Shown: one piece after another, positions 8,535 through 16,388 of the stretch
Layout: every line of letters starts with the position of its first letter
Position numbering within the stretch: position 1 is the stretch's first letter
NCBI RefSeq assembly: GCF_050490315.1
Contig: NZ_JBNPEO010000003.1
Span: forward strand, 62,001-126,000
DNA: 64,000 bases
Direction of reading: 5' to 3'
From: JBNPEO01 sp050490315
GTDB taxonomy: Bacteria > Actinomycetota > Actinomycetes > Actinomycetales > Micrococcaceae
Made by a program: the position numbers and the translations under genes
Notes under the pieces: generated by a model
The model's database searches: none
Told to the model about the DNA's origin: nothing
Seen by the model: the letters and a program-made list of their open reading frames with translations, nothing else

Positions 8535-9704
8535 GTGGACCTGTTTGAATATCAGGCGCGCGATATGTTCGAGGCGCACGGTGTACCCGTGCTCGCTGGC
8601 ATCGTGGCGCACACCCCTGAAGAAGCAAAGGCAGCTGCCGAGAAGATCGGCGGCGTAACCGTCGTTAAAGCACAGGTAAAGGTCGGTGGCCGCGGCAAGG
8701 CCGGCGGCGTCAAGGTGGCCAAGAGTGCTGATGAAGCATTCAATTACGCCAATGACATCCTTGGTATGGACATCAAGGGTCACACCGTCAACAAGGTGAT
8801 GATCGCCCAGGGCGCTGACATTGCTGAGGAATTCTACTTCTCTGTCCTGCTGGACCGTGCCAACCGCAACTACCTGGCTATGTGCTCGGTAGAGGGCGGT
8901 ATGGAGATCGAGCAGCTCGCCGTTGAGCGGCCCGAGGCTCTGGCTAAGGTTTCCGTTGACCCGGCTGTTGGAATTGACCAGGCCAAGGCAGACGAAATCG
9001 TTGCTACGGCTGGTTTCGCTGAGGACCTTCGCGAGAAGGTTGCAGCAGTAATCATCAAGCTCTGGGACGTTTTCAAGAACGAAGACGCCACCCTCGTTGA
9101 GGTCAACCCGCTGGTTCGCACCGGCGCCGGTGACATCGTTGCCTTGGACGGCAAGGTCTCCTTGGATGAGAACGCTGGCTTCCGCCACGTCAACCATGAG
9201 GCACTTGAGGACAAGGACGCTGCTGATCCTCTCGAGGCTAAGGCAAAGGCCCAGGACCTCAACTACGTCAAGCTTGACGGCGAAGTTGGCATCATCGGTA
9301 ACGGTGCTGGTCTTGTGATGTCCACCTTGGATGTTGTTGCTTACGCTGGCGAAAACCACGGCAACGTCAAGCCGGCTAACTTCTTGGACATCGGTGGTGG
9401 AGCCTCTGCGGAGGTTATGGCTGCTGGTCTGGACGTTATCCTCGGTGATGAGCAGGTCAAGAGCGTGTTCGTCAACGTCTTCGGTGGTATCACCGCTTGT
9501 GACGCTGTGGCTAAGGGCATCGTTGGTGCACTTGCTGAGCTTGGTTCTTCTGCCAACAAGCCGCTGGTAGTTCGTCTCGACGGTAACAACGTTGAAGAGG
9601 GCCGCCGCATCCTGAACGAGGCCAACCACCCGCTGGTAACGCTGGCCGCCACCATGGACGAGGGCGCCGACAAGGCCGCCGAACTCGCCAACGCAGCGAA
9701 GTAA
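8535..9704 (+). CDS. sucC: Succinate-CoA ligase (ADP-forming) subunit beta
   Basis: A GTG start at 8535 is chosen because the family begins MDLFEYQARDMFEAHGVPV and AGAAGGACACC precedes it. The product has 389 residues, the standard length. It has an N-terminal ATP-grasp fold (KAQVKVGGRGKAGGVK) and a C-terminal CoA-ligase domain (GNGAGLVMSTLD, FLDIGGGA, VFVNVFGGI). With SucD it catalyses the substrate-level phosphorylation step of the TCA cycle. sucD follows after 12 bases, so the two form an operon. Confidence 0.98.
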   Translation: MDLFEYQARDMFEAHGVPVLAGIVAHTPEEAKAAAEKIGGVTVVKAQVKVGGRGKAGGVKVAKSADEAFNYANDILGMDIKGHTVNKVMIAQGADIAEEFYFSVLLDRANRNYLAMCSVEGGMEIEQLAVERPEALAKVSVDPAVGIDQAKADEIVATAGFAEDLREKVAAVIIKLWDVFKNEDATLVEVNPLVRTGAGDIVALDGKVSLDENAGFRHVNHEALEDKDAADPLEAKAKAQDLNYVKLDGEVGIIGNGAGLVMSTLDVVAYAGENHGNVKPANFLDIGGGASAEVMAAGLDVILGDEQVKSVFVNVFGGITACDAVAKGIVGALAELGSSANKPLVVRLDGNNVEEGRRILNEANHPLVTLAATMDEGADKAAELANAAK

Positions 9705-9716
9705 GGGGACGCCACC

Positions 9717-10619
9717 ATGTCTATTTATTTGAACAAAGACTCCAAGGTCATCGTCCAGGGCATCACCGGCGGCGAGGGCACCAAGCACACCGCTCTGATG
9801 CTCAAGGCCGGTACCCAGGTTGTTGGCGGCGTGAACGCACGCAAGGCTGGCACCACTGTCCGTCACGGCGATGTTGAACTGCCCGTCTTCGGTAAGGTCT
9901 CCGAGGCTATGGCTGAAACCGGTGCTGACGTTTCCATCGTGTTCGTTCCGCCGGCATTCACCAAGGATGCTGTGGTTGAGGCCATTGAGGCTGGAATCGG
10001 CCTGGTTGTTGTGATCACCGAGGGTGTTCCGGTGCAGGATTCTGCTGAATTCTGGGCATTGGCACAGTCCAAGGTTGACGCTGACGGCAAGCAGATCACC
10101 CGAATCATCGGCCCGAACTGCCCCGGCATAATCACCCCGGGCGAAGCTCTGGTTGGTATCACCCCGGCAAACATCACGGGCAAGGGCCCCATCGGCTTGG
10201 TTTCCAAGTCCGGTACCTTGACCTACCAGATGATGTACGAACTTCGTGACCTCGGTTTCTCCACCGCAATCGGCATCGGTGGCGACCCGGTCATCGGCAC
10301 CACCCACATCGACGCACTCGCTGCGTTCGAGGCGGACCCGGAGACCAAGGCCATCGTGATGATCGGTGAAATCGGTGGCGACGCTGAAGAGCGCGCTGCT
10401 GACTACATCAAGGCTCACGTCACCAAGCCGGTTGTTGGCTATGTTGCTGGCTTCACCGCTCCTGAGGGCAAGACCATGGGCCACGCTGGCGCCATCGTTT
10501 CCGGTTCCGCAGGTACGGCTCAGGCTAAGAAGGAAGCTCTTGAGGCTGCTGGTGTAAAGGTCGGCAAGACGCCTTCCGAGACCGCCACACTGCTGCGCGA
10601 AGTTTACGCAGCTCTCTAA
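9717..10619 (+). CDS. sucD: Succinate-CoA ligase subunit alpha
   Basis: The 300-residue protein has an N-terminal CoA-binding Rossmann domain (VIVQGITGGEGTKHT, VSIVFVPPAF), then GPNCPGIITPGE. The phosphohistidine region GHAGAIVSGSAGTAQAKKEA has its His at about residue 256. A ribosome binding site (AAGGGGACGCCACC) lies in the 12-base gap behind sucC. It binds CoA and carries the phosphohistidine intermediate. Confidence 0.98.
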   Translation: MSIYLNKDSKVIVQGITGGEGTKHTALMLKAGTQVVGGVNARKAGTTVRHGDVELPVFGKVSEAMAETGADVSIVFVPPAFTKDAVVEAIEAGIGLVVVITEGVPVQDSAEFWALAQSKVDADGKQITRIIGPNCPGIITPGEALVGITPANITGKGPIGLVSKSGTLTYQMMYELRDLGFSTAIGIGGDPVIGTTHIDALAAFEADPETKAIVMIGEIGGDAEERAADYIKAHVTKPVVGYVAGFTAPEGKTMGHAGAIVSGSAGTAQAKKEALEAAGVKVGKTPSETATLLREVYAAL

Positions 10620-10629
10620 GCATTACCCC

Positions 10630-10694
10630 CCAACGCGGGGTCACTTACGGCCGGTGTTTGTCCTAAACATGGGCCGTAAGTGACCCCGCGTTGG
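10630..10694 (+). terminator. Long perfect inverted repeat after sucD (terminator or mobile palindrome)
   Basis: Arms of 23 bases at 10630-10652 and 10672-10694 are perfectly complementary. The 19-base loop itself contains a smaller TGTTT/AAACA stem. The right arm is followed by TTTTAAAA. The stem is much longer than a minimal intrinsic terminator, which suggests a dispersed palindromic element doing terminator duty. Confidence 0.75.
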
Positions 10695-10706
10695 TTTTAA
10701 AACGGA

Positions 10707-10757
10707 CGACGGCGGGTCCGCCCCTTTCTTTACCAGGAAGGTGCGGACCCGCCGTCG
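10707..10757 (-). terminator. Hairpin after the marR-type gene
   Basis: Perfect 15-base arms at 10707-10721 and 10743-10757 (CGACGGCGGGTCCGC and its complement) lie just past the stop of the minus-strand MarR gene. On that strand the stem is followed by a GTTTTAAAA run. It probably terminates that gene and insulates it from sucCD. Confidence 0.7.
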
Positions 10758-10772
10758 GGCGTTTAAGTAGTG

Positions 10773-11222
10773 TTAAGCGTTCGCGTGAAGTAGCGGCAGC
10801 GCGTCCACCAGCGCGGCCAGTTCGGGGATCTCTTGGGCGCTGGCGATGGCGCGCTCGAGGGTCTGATCGTGTACCGGGCGGGACTGCTCGAGCAGCTCGA
10901 TGCCGCTGGCGGTGAGCTCGGTGTAGATGCCGCGACGATCGTCTGCGCATAGGATCCGGGTGAGTAGGCCGCGGTCCTCGAGCCGGTTGACCAGTCGAGT
11001 GGTGGCGCTGGCGCTGAGGGCGGTGGCGCGGGCGAGCTGTTGCATACGCATGTGCCATCCGTCCTGCCGGCTGAGTGCGTCCAACACGGTGTACTCCACT
11101 ACTGAGAGCTTCGCCTCGGCTTGTAGGGAGCGTTCCAGCTCGCCTTCAATCAGGCCGTGCAATGCCGCGAGGGTGCGCCAACCCTGGGCGCGGACCTCTA
11201 CGGCGTCGTCCTTAATGGCCAT
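10773..11222 (-). CDS. MarR family transcriptional regulator
   Basis: The ATG at 11222 is preceded by GAGAGGAAAAC, so it is preferred to the longer frame. The product has 149 residues with a winged helix: LSVVEYTVLDALSRQ, the recognition region LARATALSASATTRLVNRLEDRGLLTR, and the wing CADDRRGIYTELTASG. It is divergent from an MFS transporter 170 bases away, the usual arrangement in which a MarR repressor controls a drug-efflux gene and itself. Candidate operators lie between the two. Confidence 0.9.
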   Translation of the reverse strand: MAIKDDAVEVRAQGWRTLAALHGLIEGELERSLQAEAKLSVVEYTVLDALSRQDGWHMRMQQLARATALSASATTRLVNRLEDRGLLTRILCADDRRGIYTELTASGIELLEQSRPVHDQTLERAIASAQEIPELAALVDALPLLHANA

Positions 11223-11288
11223 TTGTTTTCCTCTCGCGCGTGCTGTTGATGTGCCACCGAGCATTACGGGGAGCACAAAGCAAAGATA

Positions 11289-11340
11289 GTTGCTTGCGCG
11301 TTGTATCTGCTTGTGCAACAATAAATACCGCGCGTGCAAC
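11289..11340. promoter_or_regulatory. Candidate MarR operator region between marR-type and MFS genes
   Basis: GTTGCTTGCGCG at 11289-11300 is mirrored on the other strand by the sequence at 11329-11340 (10 of 12 matches). Between them lies a further TTGTGCAACAA element. Repeated TTGC/GCAA half-sites in a divergent marR promoter are typical operator architecture. Actual binding is inference. Confidence 0.5.
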
Positions 11341-11392
11341 TAAAAGCTTACGTGCCATATCCCATTCCGTACAGTTTTGAAGGAGCACCGCC

Positions 11393-12601
11393 ATGCCTAT
11401 TGGCCTGATAGCCCTAGCCCTAGGTGGGTTCGGGATCGGACTCACCGAATTTGTGATCATGGGTTTGCTGCCCGAGGTCGCTGCCGACTTCCACGTCAGC
11501 GAGGCCACCGCAGGTTGGCTGATCTCCGGATACGCCTTAGCCGTTGTTGTTGGGGCACTGGGACTAACCGCTGCAGTGACCCGTTTTGAACGCAAGCCCG
11601 TTCTCGCCGTGCTGCTGGTGCTGTTTATTGCCGGAAACCTCGTCTCCGCCACCGCGGGGGATTACTCCCTGATGATGGTGGGCCGGATCGTCGCGGCACT
11701 CTCGCACGGTGCCTTCTTCGGAATCGGGGCGGTGGTTGCAGCGGACATGGTAGCGCCCACCAAAAAAGCCGGCGCAATCGCTATTATGTTCACCGGCCTC
11801 ACTGCTGCCAACGTGCTGGGCGTGCCGTTCGGAACTATGCTGGGGCAGGCCGCTGGTTGGCGCTCCACGTTCTGGGCCATCACGGTAATTGGTGTTATCG
11901 CCTTGGTAGGCATCCTCACGTTGGTCCCCAAAACTGGTCACGGTGACACCACTCCAGGGAGCTTGCGAAGTGAACTCCGTGCCTTCCGCTCCGGTCAGGT
12001 CTGGCTCTCCATCATGGTCACCATCCTGGGCTATGGCGGAATGTTCGGTGCGTTCACCTACATCGCCTTCACACTCACCCACGTCTCCGGGTTCGCTGCC
12101 TCCGCCGTGCCGTGGTTGCTGATCGTCTTCGGCGTAGGGCTCTTTATTGGCAACACAATCGGCGGCAAGGCTGCTGACCGCAACGTAGACCGCACACTCG
12201 TAGTGGTTCTCGCGGTGCTCGTAGTGGTGCTTGTAGGGTTTGCACTTACCGCGCAGAACCAGGTGCTTACTATCGCCTCGATTGTCCTGATGGGTGGCTT
12301 CGGCTTCGCTACAGTTCCGGGCCTGCAGATGCGCGTGATGAAGTACGCCTCGAGCGCGCCCACCCTTGCCTCCGGAGCCAACATCGGAGCCTTCAACGTG
12401 GGCAACGCTCTGGGAGCCTGGCTCGGCGGAGTAACAATCACTGCCGGGCTCGGCTACACCTCACCCATCTGGGCTGGTGCCGGAATCACCCTGCTAGGTC
12501 TGGTGGTGATGATCTTCGCCGCCGCACAAGCCAAGCGTGCCACCGCCGAAGTTAACCGCACACCCGCCGTCGCACTCTCAGCGGGAAAGCTACCGCGCTA
12601 G
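11393..12601 (+). CDS. MFS transporter (DHA1 type, arabinose/drug efflux)
   Basis: The product has 402 residues and about 12 membrane segments. The N terminus PIGLIALALGGFGIGLTEFVIMGLLPEVA is characteristic of AraJ/YdhP-type DHA1 exporters, and GRIVAALSHGAFFGIG forms motif C-like helix 4-5 sequence. A GAAGGAGCACCGCC binding site precedes the ATG. It is an inner-membrane proton-coupled exporter of unknown substrate, likely repressed by the divergent MarR protein. Its last 12 bases overlap the convergent amidotransferase gene. Confidence 0.9.
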   Translation: MPIGLIALALGGFGIGLTEFVIMGLLPEVAADFHVSEATAGWLISGYALAVVVGALGLTAAVTRFERKPVLAVLLVLFIAGNLVSATAGDYSLMMVGRIVAALSHGAFFGIGAVVAADMVAPTKKAGAIAIMFTGLTAANVLGVPFGTMLGQAAGWRSTFWAITVIGVIALVGILTLVPKTGHGDTTPGSLRSELRAFRSGQVWLSIMVTILGYGGMFGAFTYIAFTLTHVSGFAASAVPWLLIVFGVGLFIGNTIGGKAADRNVDRTLVVVLAVLVVVLVGFALTAQNQVLTIASIVLMGGFGFATVPGLQMRVMKYASSAPTLASGANIGAFNVGNALGAWLGGVTITAGLGYTSPIWAGAGITLLGLVVMIFAAAQAKRATAEVNRTPAVALSAGKLPR

Positions 12602-13360
12602 CTCGCCGCACCACAACACGAACGCGCGGAACGGCGCGAGGCGGTCCTCGGCGTCGAGTTCGTCAGACTCGGGGTGCCACTGCACTGTCACAACGTTCCG
12701 GTCTGGATCTTCGAGACCCTCCACCACACCATCGGGCGCCACTGCGGTAACCAGTAGCCCAGCGCCAACATTTGCCACCGCCTGGTGGTGGCCGGAGGCG
12801 ATGCGGGCGCTTGTAGCGCCGGAGTACAAGCGGCTCACCAGGGATCCCGGAGTGATGCTGACTTCATGGAAGGCCCAGGCCGTTTCTTGCCCTTCGACGG
12901 CCGGGCCCATGCTGTGAACCACGCTGTTCACGGCGGAAGCTGCAGGCCGTGGCAAGTCTTGGATGAGCAAGTCTTGGATGAGCGTGCCGCCGCACAGGAC
13001 GTTGACCAGTTGGTGCCCGCGGCAGATCCCCAAAAGCGGAACCTTCGCAGCGAGCGCCCGGCGGCCGATGGCAAGGTCCAGTTCGTCTTGCGCGGGGTTA
13101 ACGTCGTAGCACTCCCGAATCGGCGTTTGCCCGTAGAGCTGCGGGTTGACGTCTCCGCCGCCGGGAAGAACCACACCGTCCAGCGGCTGAGCGTTATAGT
13201 CATCCGAGCTGTGCAACAGCACGGGAGACCCGCCTGCGTCGCGAACCAGCTGGACAATAAAGTCGAAAAGTTGGTTAGCTTCCCCAACCCGCGAATCGGC
13301 TCCCTCGGCGTCGCTCAGGCGGACAGGGATACCAATGGCAGGTGCGGCAAAACGGTGCAT
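12590..13360 (-). CDS. Gamma-glutamyl-gamma-aminobutyrate hydrolase family protein (class I amidotransferase, peptidase C26)
   Basis: The 256-residue protein has the class-I glutamine amidotransferase fold: LDGVVLPGGGDVNPQLYG (residues 60-77), the nucleophile elbow LLGICRGHQLVNV with Cys113, and the histidine-glutamate pair WHPESDE near the C terminus. Family members such as PuuD cleave gamma-glutamyl amides in polyamine breakdown. A 15-base tandem duplication at 12953-12982 repeats the peptide LIQDL just before residue 140, on the surface after GGT. The frame is kept, so the protein may still work. Confidence 0.88.
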   Translation of the reverse strand: MHRFAAPAIGIPVRLSDAEGADSRVGEANQLFDFIVQLVRDAGGSPVLLHSSDDYNAQPLDGVVLPGGGDVNPQLYGQTPIRECYDVNPAQDELDLAIGRRALAAKVPLLGICRGHQLVNVLCGGTLIQDLLIQDLPRPAASAVNSVVHSMGPAVEGQETAWAFHEVSITPGSLVSRLYSGATSARIASGHHQAVANVGAGLLVTAVAPDGVVEGLEDPDRNVVTVQWHPESDELDAEDRLAPFRAFVLWCGELAR

Positions 13361-13397
13361 GCTCCATTGTGCATCTTGCGCTGGATAGGGTGGGATT

Positions 13398-14528
13398 ATG
13401 TCGCGTCATTCATCGTTGAAACCTAGCCCGCGCTCGCTCGAAGTGGAATCCCTGGCCCACTTTGACCAGCTAGTGGCGGCTGGGGCTAGGTCCATGCATG
13501 GTTGGCACGTGCAGTCCCTAGACCTGCAAGAACGATCGGCTGAGCTGAAACGGTTGAACCCGCAGGGGGCCATTTTCTTAGGCTGCAGTTTTGCCACGGG
13601 GATGGATGAGTCATTGCGTTCACGGGGAGCACTGCTGTTTCCCAAACTCGGCGGGATCGACTTTGACCCATACCGCGGCACGCTCTACACAGCGGGGGAG
13701 TTGTACAACGGAGTCAGTGAACACCCTTACGAGGAAACCCTGGACGCCCGGGTGTACCAGTGGAGTCTGCGAGTGGGGCAGAGGCGGAGTTTGGATGCCA
13801 CCTTGGCAGCAGCCTTGCACGATCACGCCATTGGTGATGCGCTCGAGGAATTCGTTGAAACCAAGACTCGCCGTGGGGTGGTCGGTGTGATGGGCGGTCA
13901 TAGCGCGCAACGCGGGAGCGATGACTACGCACAAGCTGCGGAATTGGGCCGGTCACTGGCTCAAGAGGGCTTTTTGGTGGCTACCGGTGGTGGGCCGGGC
14001 GCCATGGAAGCGGCGAACCTCGGAGCGTTGATGAGTGCGGGGCCAGACGCTGACCTTCAGGCGGCTTTGAAGTCCTTGGCGCAGGTCCCGAGCTTTCGTC
14101 CTTCAATTTCTGCCTGGGCGCGAGCTGCACAAAACGTGGTGAACTCAGTGCCAAGCCCCGTAGCAAGCCTCGGAATTCCCACCTGGTTCTACGGTCATGA
14201 GCCGCCGAATCTGTTCGCAAGCGGGATTGCCAAGTACTTCGCCAACTCGATCCGCGAAGCAATCCTCCTCGAGTTGTGCACCGGGGGCATTGTGTTTCTG
14301 CCTGGTGCTGCCGGCACGGTTCAAGAGGTTTTCCAGGATGCTTGCGAGAACTATTACGGCACCCCAGAGACCGTCAGGCCCATGGTTTTAGTGGGCCGGA
14401 CGTATTGGCAAAACAAGGTCCCGGTGTGGCAGCTGCTGAGTTCTCTGGCTGCGGGAAAGCCGATGGAGCGGCACGTCCACTTGGTGGATACTGTGGCAGA
14501 CGCCGTCGAACTTTTACGCTCCAAATAA
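13398..14528 (+). CDS. LOG family (lysine-decarboxylase-like Rossmann) protein
   Basis: The 376-residue protein has an N-terminal extension of about 150 residues, then a Rossmann domain with VVGVMGGHSAQRGS and FLVATGGGPGAMEAANLGA. The C-terminal motif reads LPGAAGTVQEVFQD. In cytokinin-activating LOG enzymes the second motif is PGGxGTxxE, and here the second Gly is Ala. Family members hydrolyse nucleoside monophosphates to free base and ribose phosphate. This large subtype is of unknown substrate. It is divergent from the amidotransferase gene with a 37-base gap. Confidence 0.8.
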   Translation: MSRHSSLKPSPRSLEVESLAHFDQLVAAGARSMHGWHVQSLDLQERSAELKRLNPQGAIFLGCSFATGMDESLRSRGALLFPKLGGIDFDPYRGTLYTAGELYNGVSEHPYEETLDARVYQWSLRVGQRRSLDATLAAALHDHAIGDALEEFVETKTRRGVVGVMGGHSAQRGSDDYAQAAELGRSLAQEGFLVATGGGPGAMEAANLGALMSAGPDADLQAALKSLAQVPSFRPSISAWARAAQNVVNSVPSPVASLGIPTWFYGHEPPNLFASGIAKYFANSIREAILLELCTGGIVFLPGAAGTVQEVFQDACENYYGTPETVRPMVLVGRTYWQNKVPVWQLLSSLAAGKPMERHVHLVDTVADAVELLRSK

Positions 14529-14556
14529 CCCAACGGAAAGGGAGAGTGAAAGTCTC

Positions 14557-15687
14557 CTAGCCGATCGTGGCACCAAACAGTAGACCTAAACCGTACGTGG
14601 CCCCGGCAGCACCGAGGCCAATCGCCAGTTGGCGCAGTGCCCGGCTGAGTGGGGAGGTACCGGAGAGCAAACCAACGACGGCGCCAGTCACCAACAGTGC
14701 CAAGCCCACCAGAACGGCGGCGACGATCAGCGCCGGCATTCCGGCCATCCCAAAGATGAACGGCAAAATCGGGATGATGGCACCGGAAGCGAAGAAGCAG
14801 AAGCTTGAGGTGGCAGCGCCCCATGCGGTACCCACGGCCTCGTGTTCGTCCTCAGGCTCAGGCAATTCCGGCTGCAAGGACAAGCTGGGATCGCAGTCGC
14901 AGCTCAAAATGCCCAAGCGCTCGGCGGCCCGGTGCTCGGCCGCTTCTTGGCTCATTCCGCGGGCCCGGTAAACCAACACTAGTTCGTTCTGATCCACATC
15001 CAGCTGGGGTGCTGCATGGAGGGTGATCTGGGTAGGGCGTGATGCTTCGAGCAATTCGCGCTGAGAACGGACTGAAACAAATTCGCCAGCACCCATGGAC
15101 AAAGCGCCTGCCAGCAGGCCGGCAACACCACTAAAGAGGACAACTTGGCTGCTCACACCCGTCGCGGCCATACCCATCACCAAGGACAAATTGCTGACCA
15201 GGCCGTCATTGGCGCCAAATACAGCCGCGCGGAACGTGCCGGAGAGGCGGTTACGGCCGCGGGTTGCCAAACCACGAACTACCTCCTCGTGAATGGCTTC
15301 GTCGGCGGCCATGGCCGGGGTAGCAGCCGGGTCTGTGGCGTAGGGGGAGCGGCCCTCGGCGCGCTGGGCCAAAGCCAAAACGAACACGGATCCAAAGTTC
15401 CGGGCCAAGAATCCAAGGAGCTGGCTGTTGAGCGAGGCGGCACGCTTCTGCTCAGCATGCTCGCCCAAGAGCTGCTCCCAGTGAGCCTCATGCCGGCCCT
15501 CAGCTTCGGCCAAAGCGAGCAAGATTGAGCGCTCTTCGCCTTCGCGGCGCTGGGCCAAATCGCGGTATACGGCCGCTTCGGCGCACTCGTCGGCGAGGTA
15601 CTGCCGCCAGCGTTTGATGTCTGCAGAAGTAGCTTCAGTAACTGCTTGCTGGTGGGTTCCGGACTGCTCTTCCGGCGTTGAATTCAA
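14557..15687 (-). CDS. VIT1/CCC1-family transporter with N-terminal ferritin-like domain
   Basis: The 376-residue protein has two parts. Residues about 20-145 form a ferritin-like helical bundle with repeated Glu and ExxH-type ligands (ADECAEAAVYRDLAQRREGEER, EGRHEAHWEQLL). Residues 150-376 are the VIT1/CCC1 membrane domain, with FRAAVFGANDGLVSNLSLVMGMA and five predicted helices, ending at YGLGLLFGATIG. Family role: export of Fe2+/Mn2+ from the cytoplasm, with the ferritin-like part binding metal. This fusion is known in bacteria. It is convergent with the LOG gene. Confidence 0.9.
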   Translation of the reverse strand: MNSTPEEQSGTHQQAVTEATSADIKRWRQYLADECAEAAVYRDLAQRREGEERSILLALAEAEGRHEAHWEQLLGEHAEQKRAASLNSQLLGFLARNFGSVFVLALAQRAEGRSPYATDPAATPAMAADEAIHEEVVRGLATRGRNRLSGTFRAAVFGANDGLVSNLSLVMGMAATGVSSQVVLFSGVAGLLAGALSMGAGEFVSVRSQRELLEASRPTQITLHAAPQLDVDQNELVLVYRARGMSQEAAEHRAAERLGILSCDCDPSLSLQPELPEPEDEHEAVGTAWGAATSSFCFFASGAIIPILPFIFGMAGMPALIVAAVLVGLALLVTGAVVGLLSGTSPLSRALRQLAIGLGAAGATYGLGLLFGATIG

Positions 15688-15799
15688 CTCGGGCTCCTGG
15701 GTTCAATGAAAGGTGGCGCCCCGTTGCGCAGCCATCACTGTACCGTTTATTGGCTCGGATTTTGGGCCGGTATTCCTTGCGAAAAAGTTTCGGTAGACC

Positions 15800-16351
15800 T
15801 TAATTTGTGGCTTTCAGAGTGAAGCTCAGAGGTTTCCCACGGCGGTGCCCTATGGCGGCTACACGGACAGTCAGCACAGCGTTCACTTCATCCCAGCCCG
15901 GTTGAGCCACAGCATTGTTCAGTGCTCGGGCCAACTCCTTCGGCTCGGCACACCAATACCGTTGAGACCCACTTGAGCGCCAGATGGTGACGGTGCCCAA
16001 ATTTAGATCCACGGCTGGCAGGACCGGCACCGTGGTGGGCTGGGACGCGGTGTCCGCGGCGTCGTCGTACTTAAGCGATTGCTGAAACTGAACTGGTTCT
16101 TGAAACTGAATTGGTTCTTGAAACTGAACTGGTTGCTGCGGGGCTGAATAGCGGTCTGTGGGGGCGGCTGACACGGCCGGATCCTTCCGTTGCTCTTGCC
16201 CCGGCCTTCTGGCCGCGGCCGCTTCCTCATCCGAACCACCCGCGAACATGGGGTTGGTCTGTGGTAAGTCGGAGCTTGGCACCACAAGTCTTGAAGCTGC
16301 GCACCAGCTTACAACGCACTGCGGCGGTGCCAGAATTTGTGAATCCGGCAC
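15800..16351 (-). CDS. Hypothetical protein with short Gln/Phe tandem repeats
   Basis: The open frame has 183 residues; an internal ATG at 16249 (MFAGGSDEEA) is an alternative start, and neither has a strong binding site. Residues about 72-95 contain a tandem repeat of the unit QFQEP (three near-identical 18-base copies around 16085-16130). The C-terminal 75 residues look folded (LNLGTVTIWRSSGSQRYWCAEPKEL). I recognise no family. It lies between the VIT transporter and the symporter genes, all on the minus strand. Confidence 0.5.
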   Translation of the reverse strand: MPDSQILAPPQCVVSWCAASRLVVPSSDLPQTNPMFAGGSDEEAAAARRPGQEQRKDPAVSAAPTDRYSAPQQPVQFQEPIQFQEPVQFQQSLKYDDAADTASQPTTVPVLPAVDLNLGTVTIWRSSGSQRYWCAEPKELARALNNAVAQPGWDEVNAVLTVRVAAIGHRRGKPLSFTLKATN

Positions 16352-16388
16352 CGCCGCAGGAGGTGCTTTTGTTACGTGCTCGGTGCGT

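Noticed and set aside
8388..10484. A 698-residue open frame on the minus strand
   Set aside because: It is antisense to sucC and sucD, which are certain; the long frame is a by-product of codon bias.
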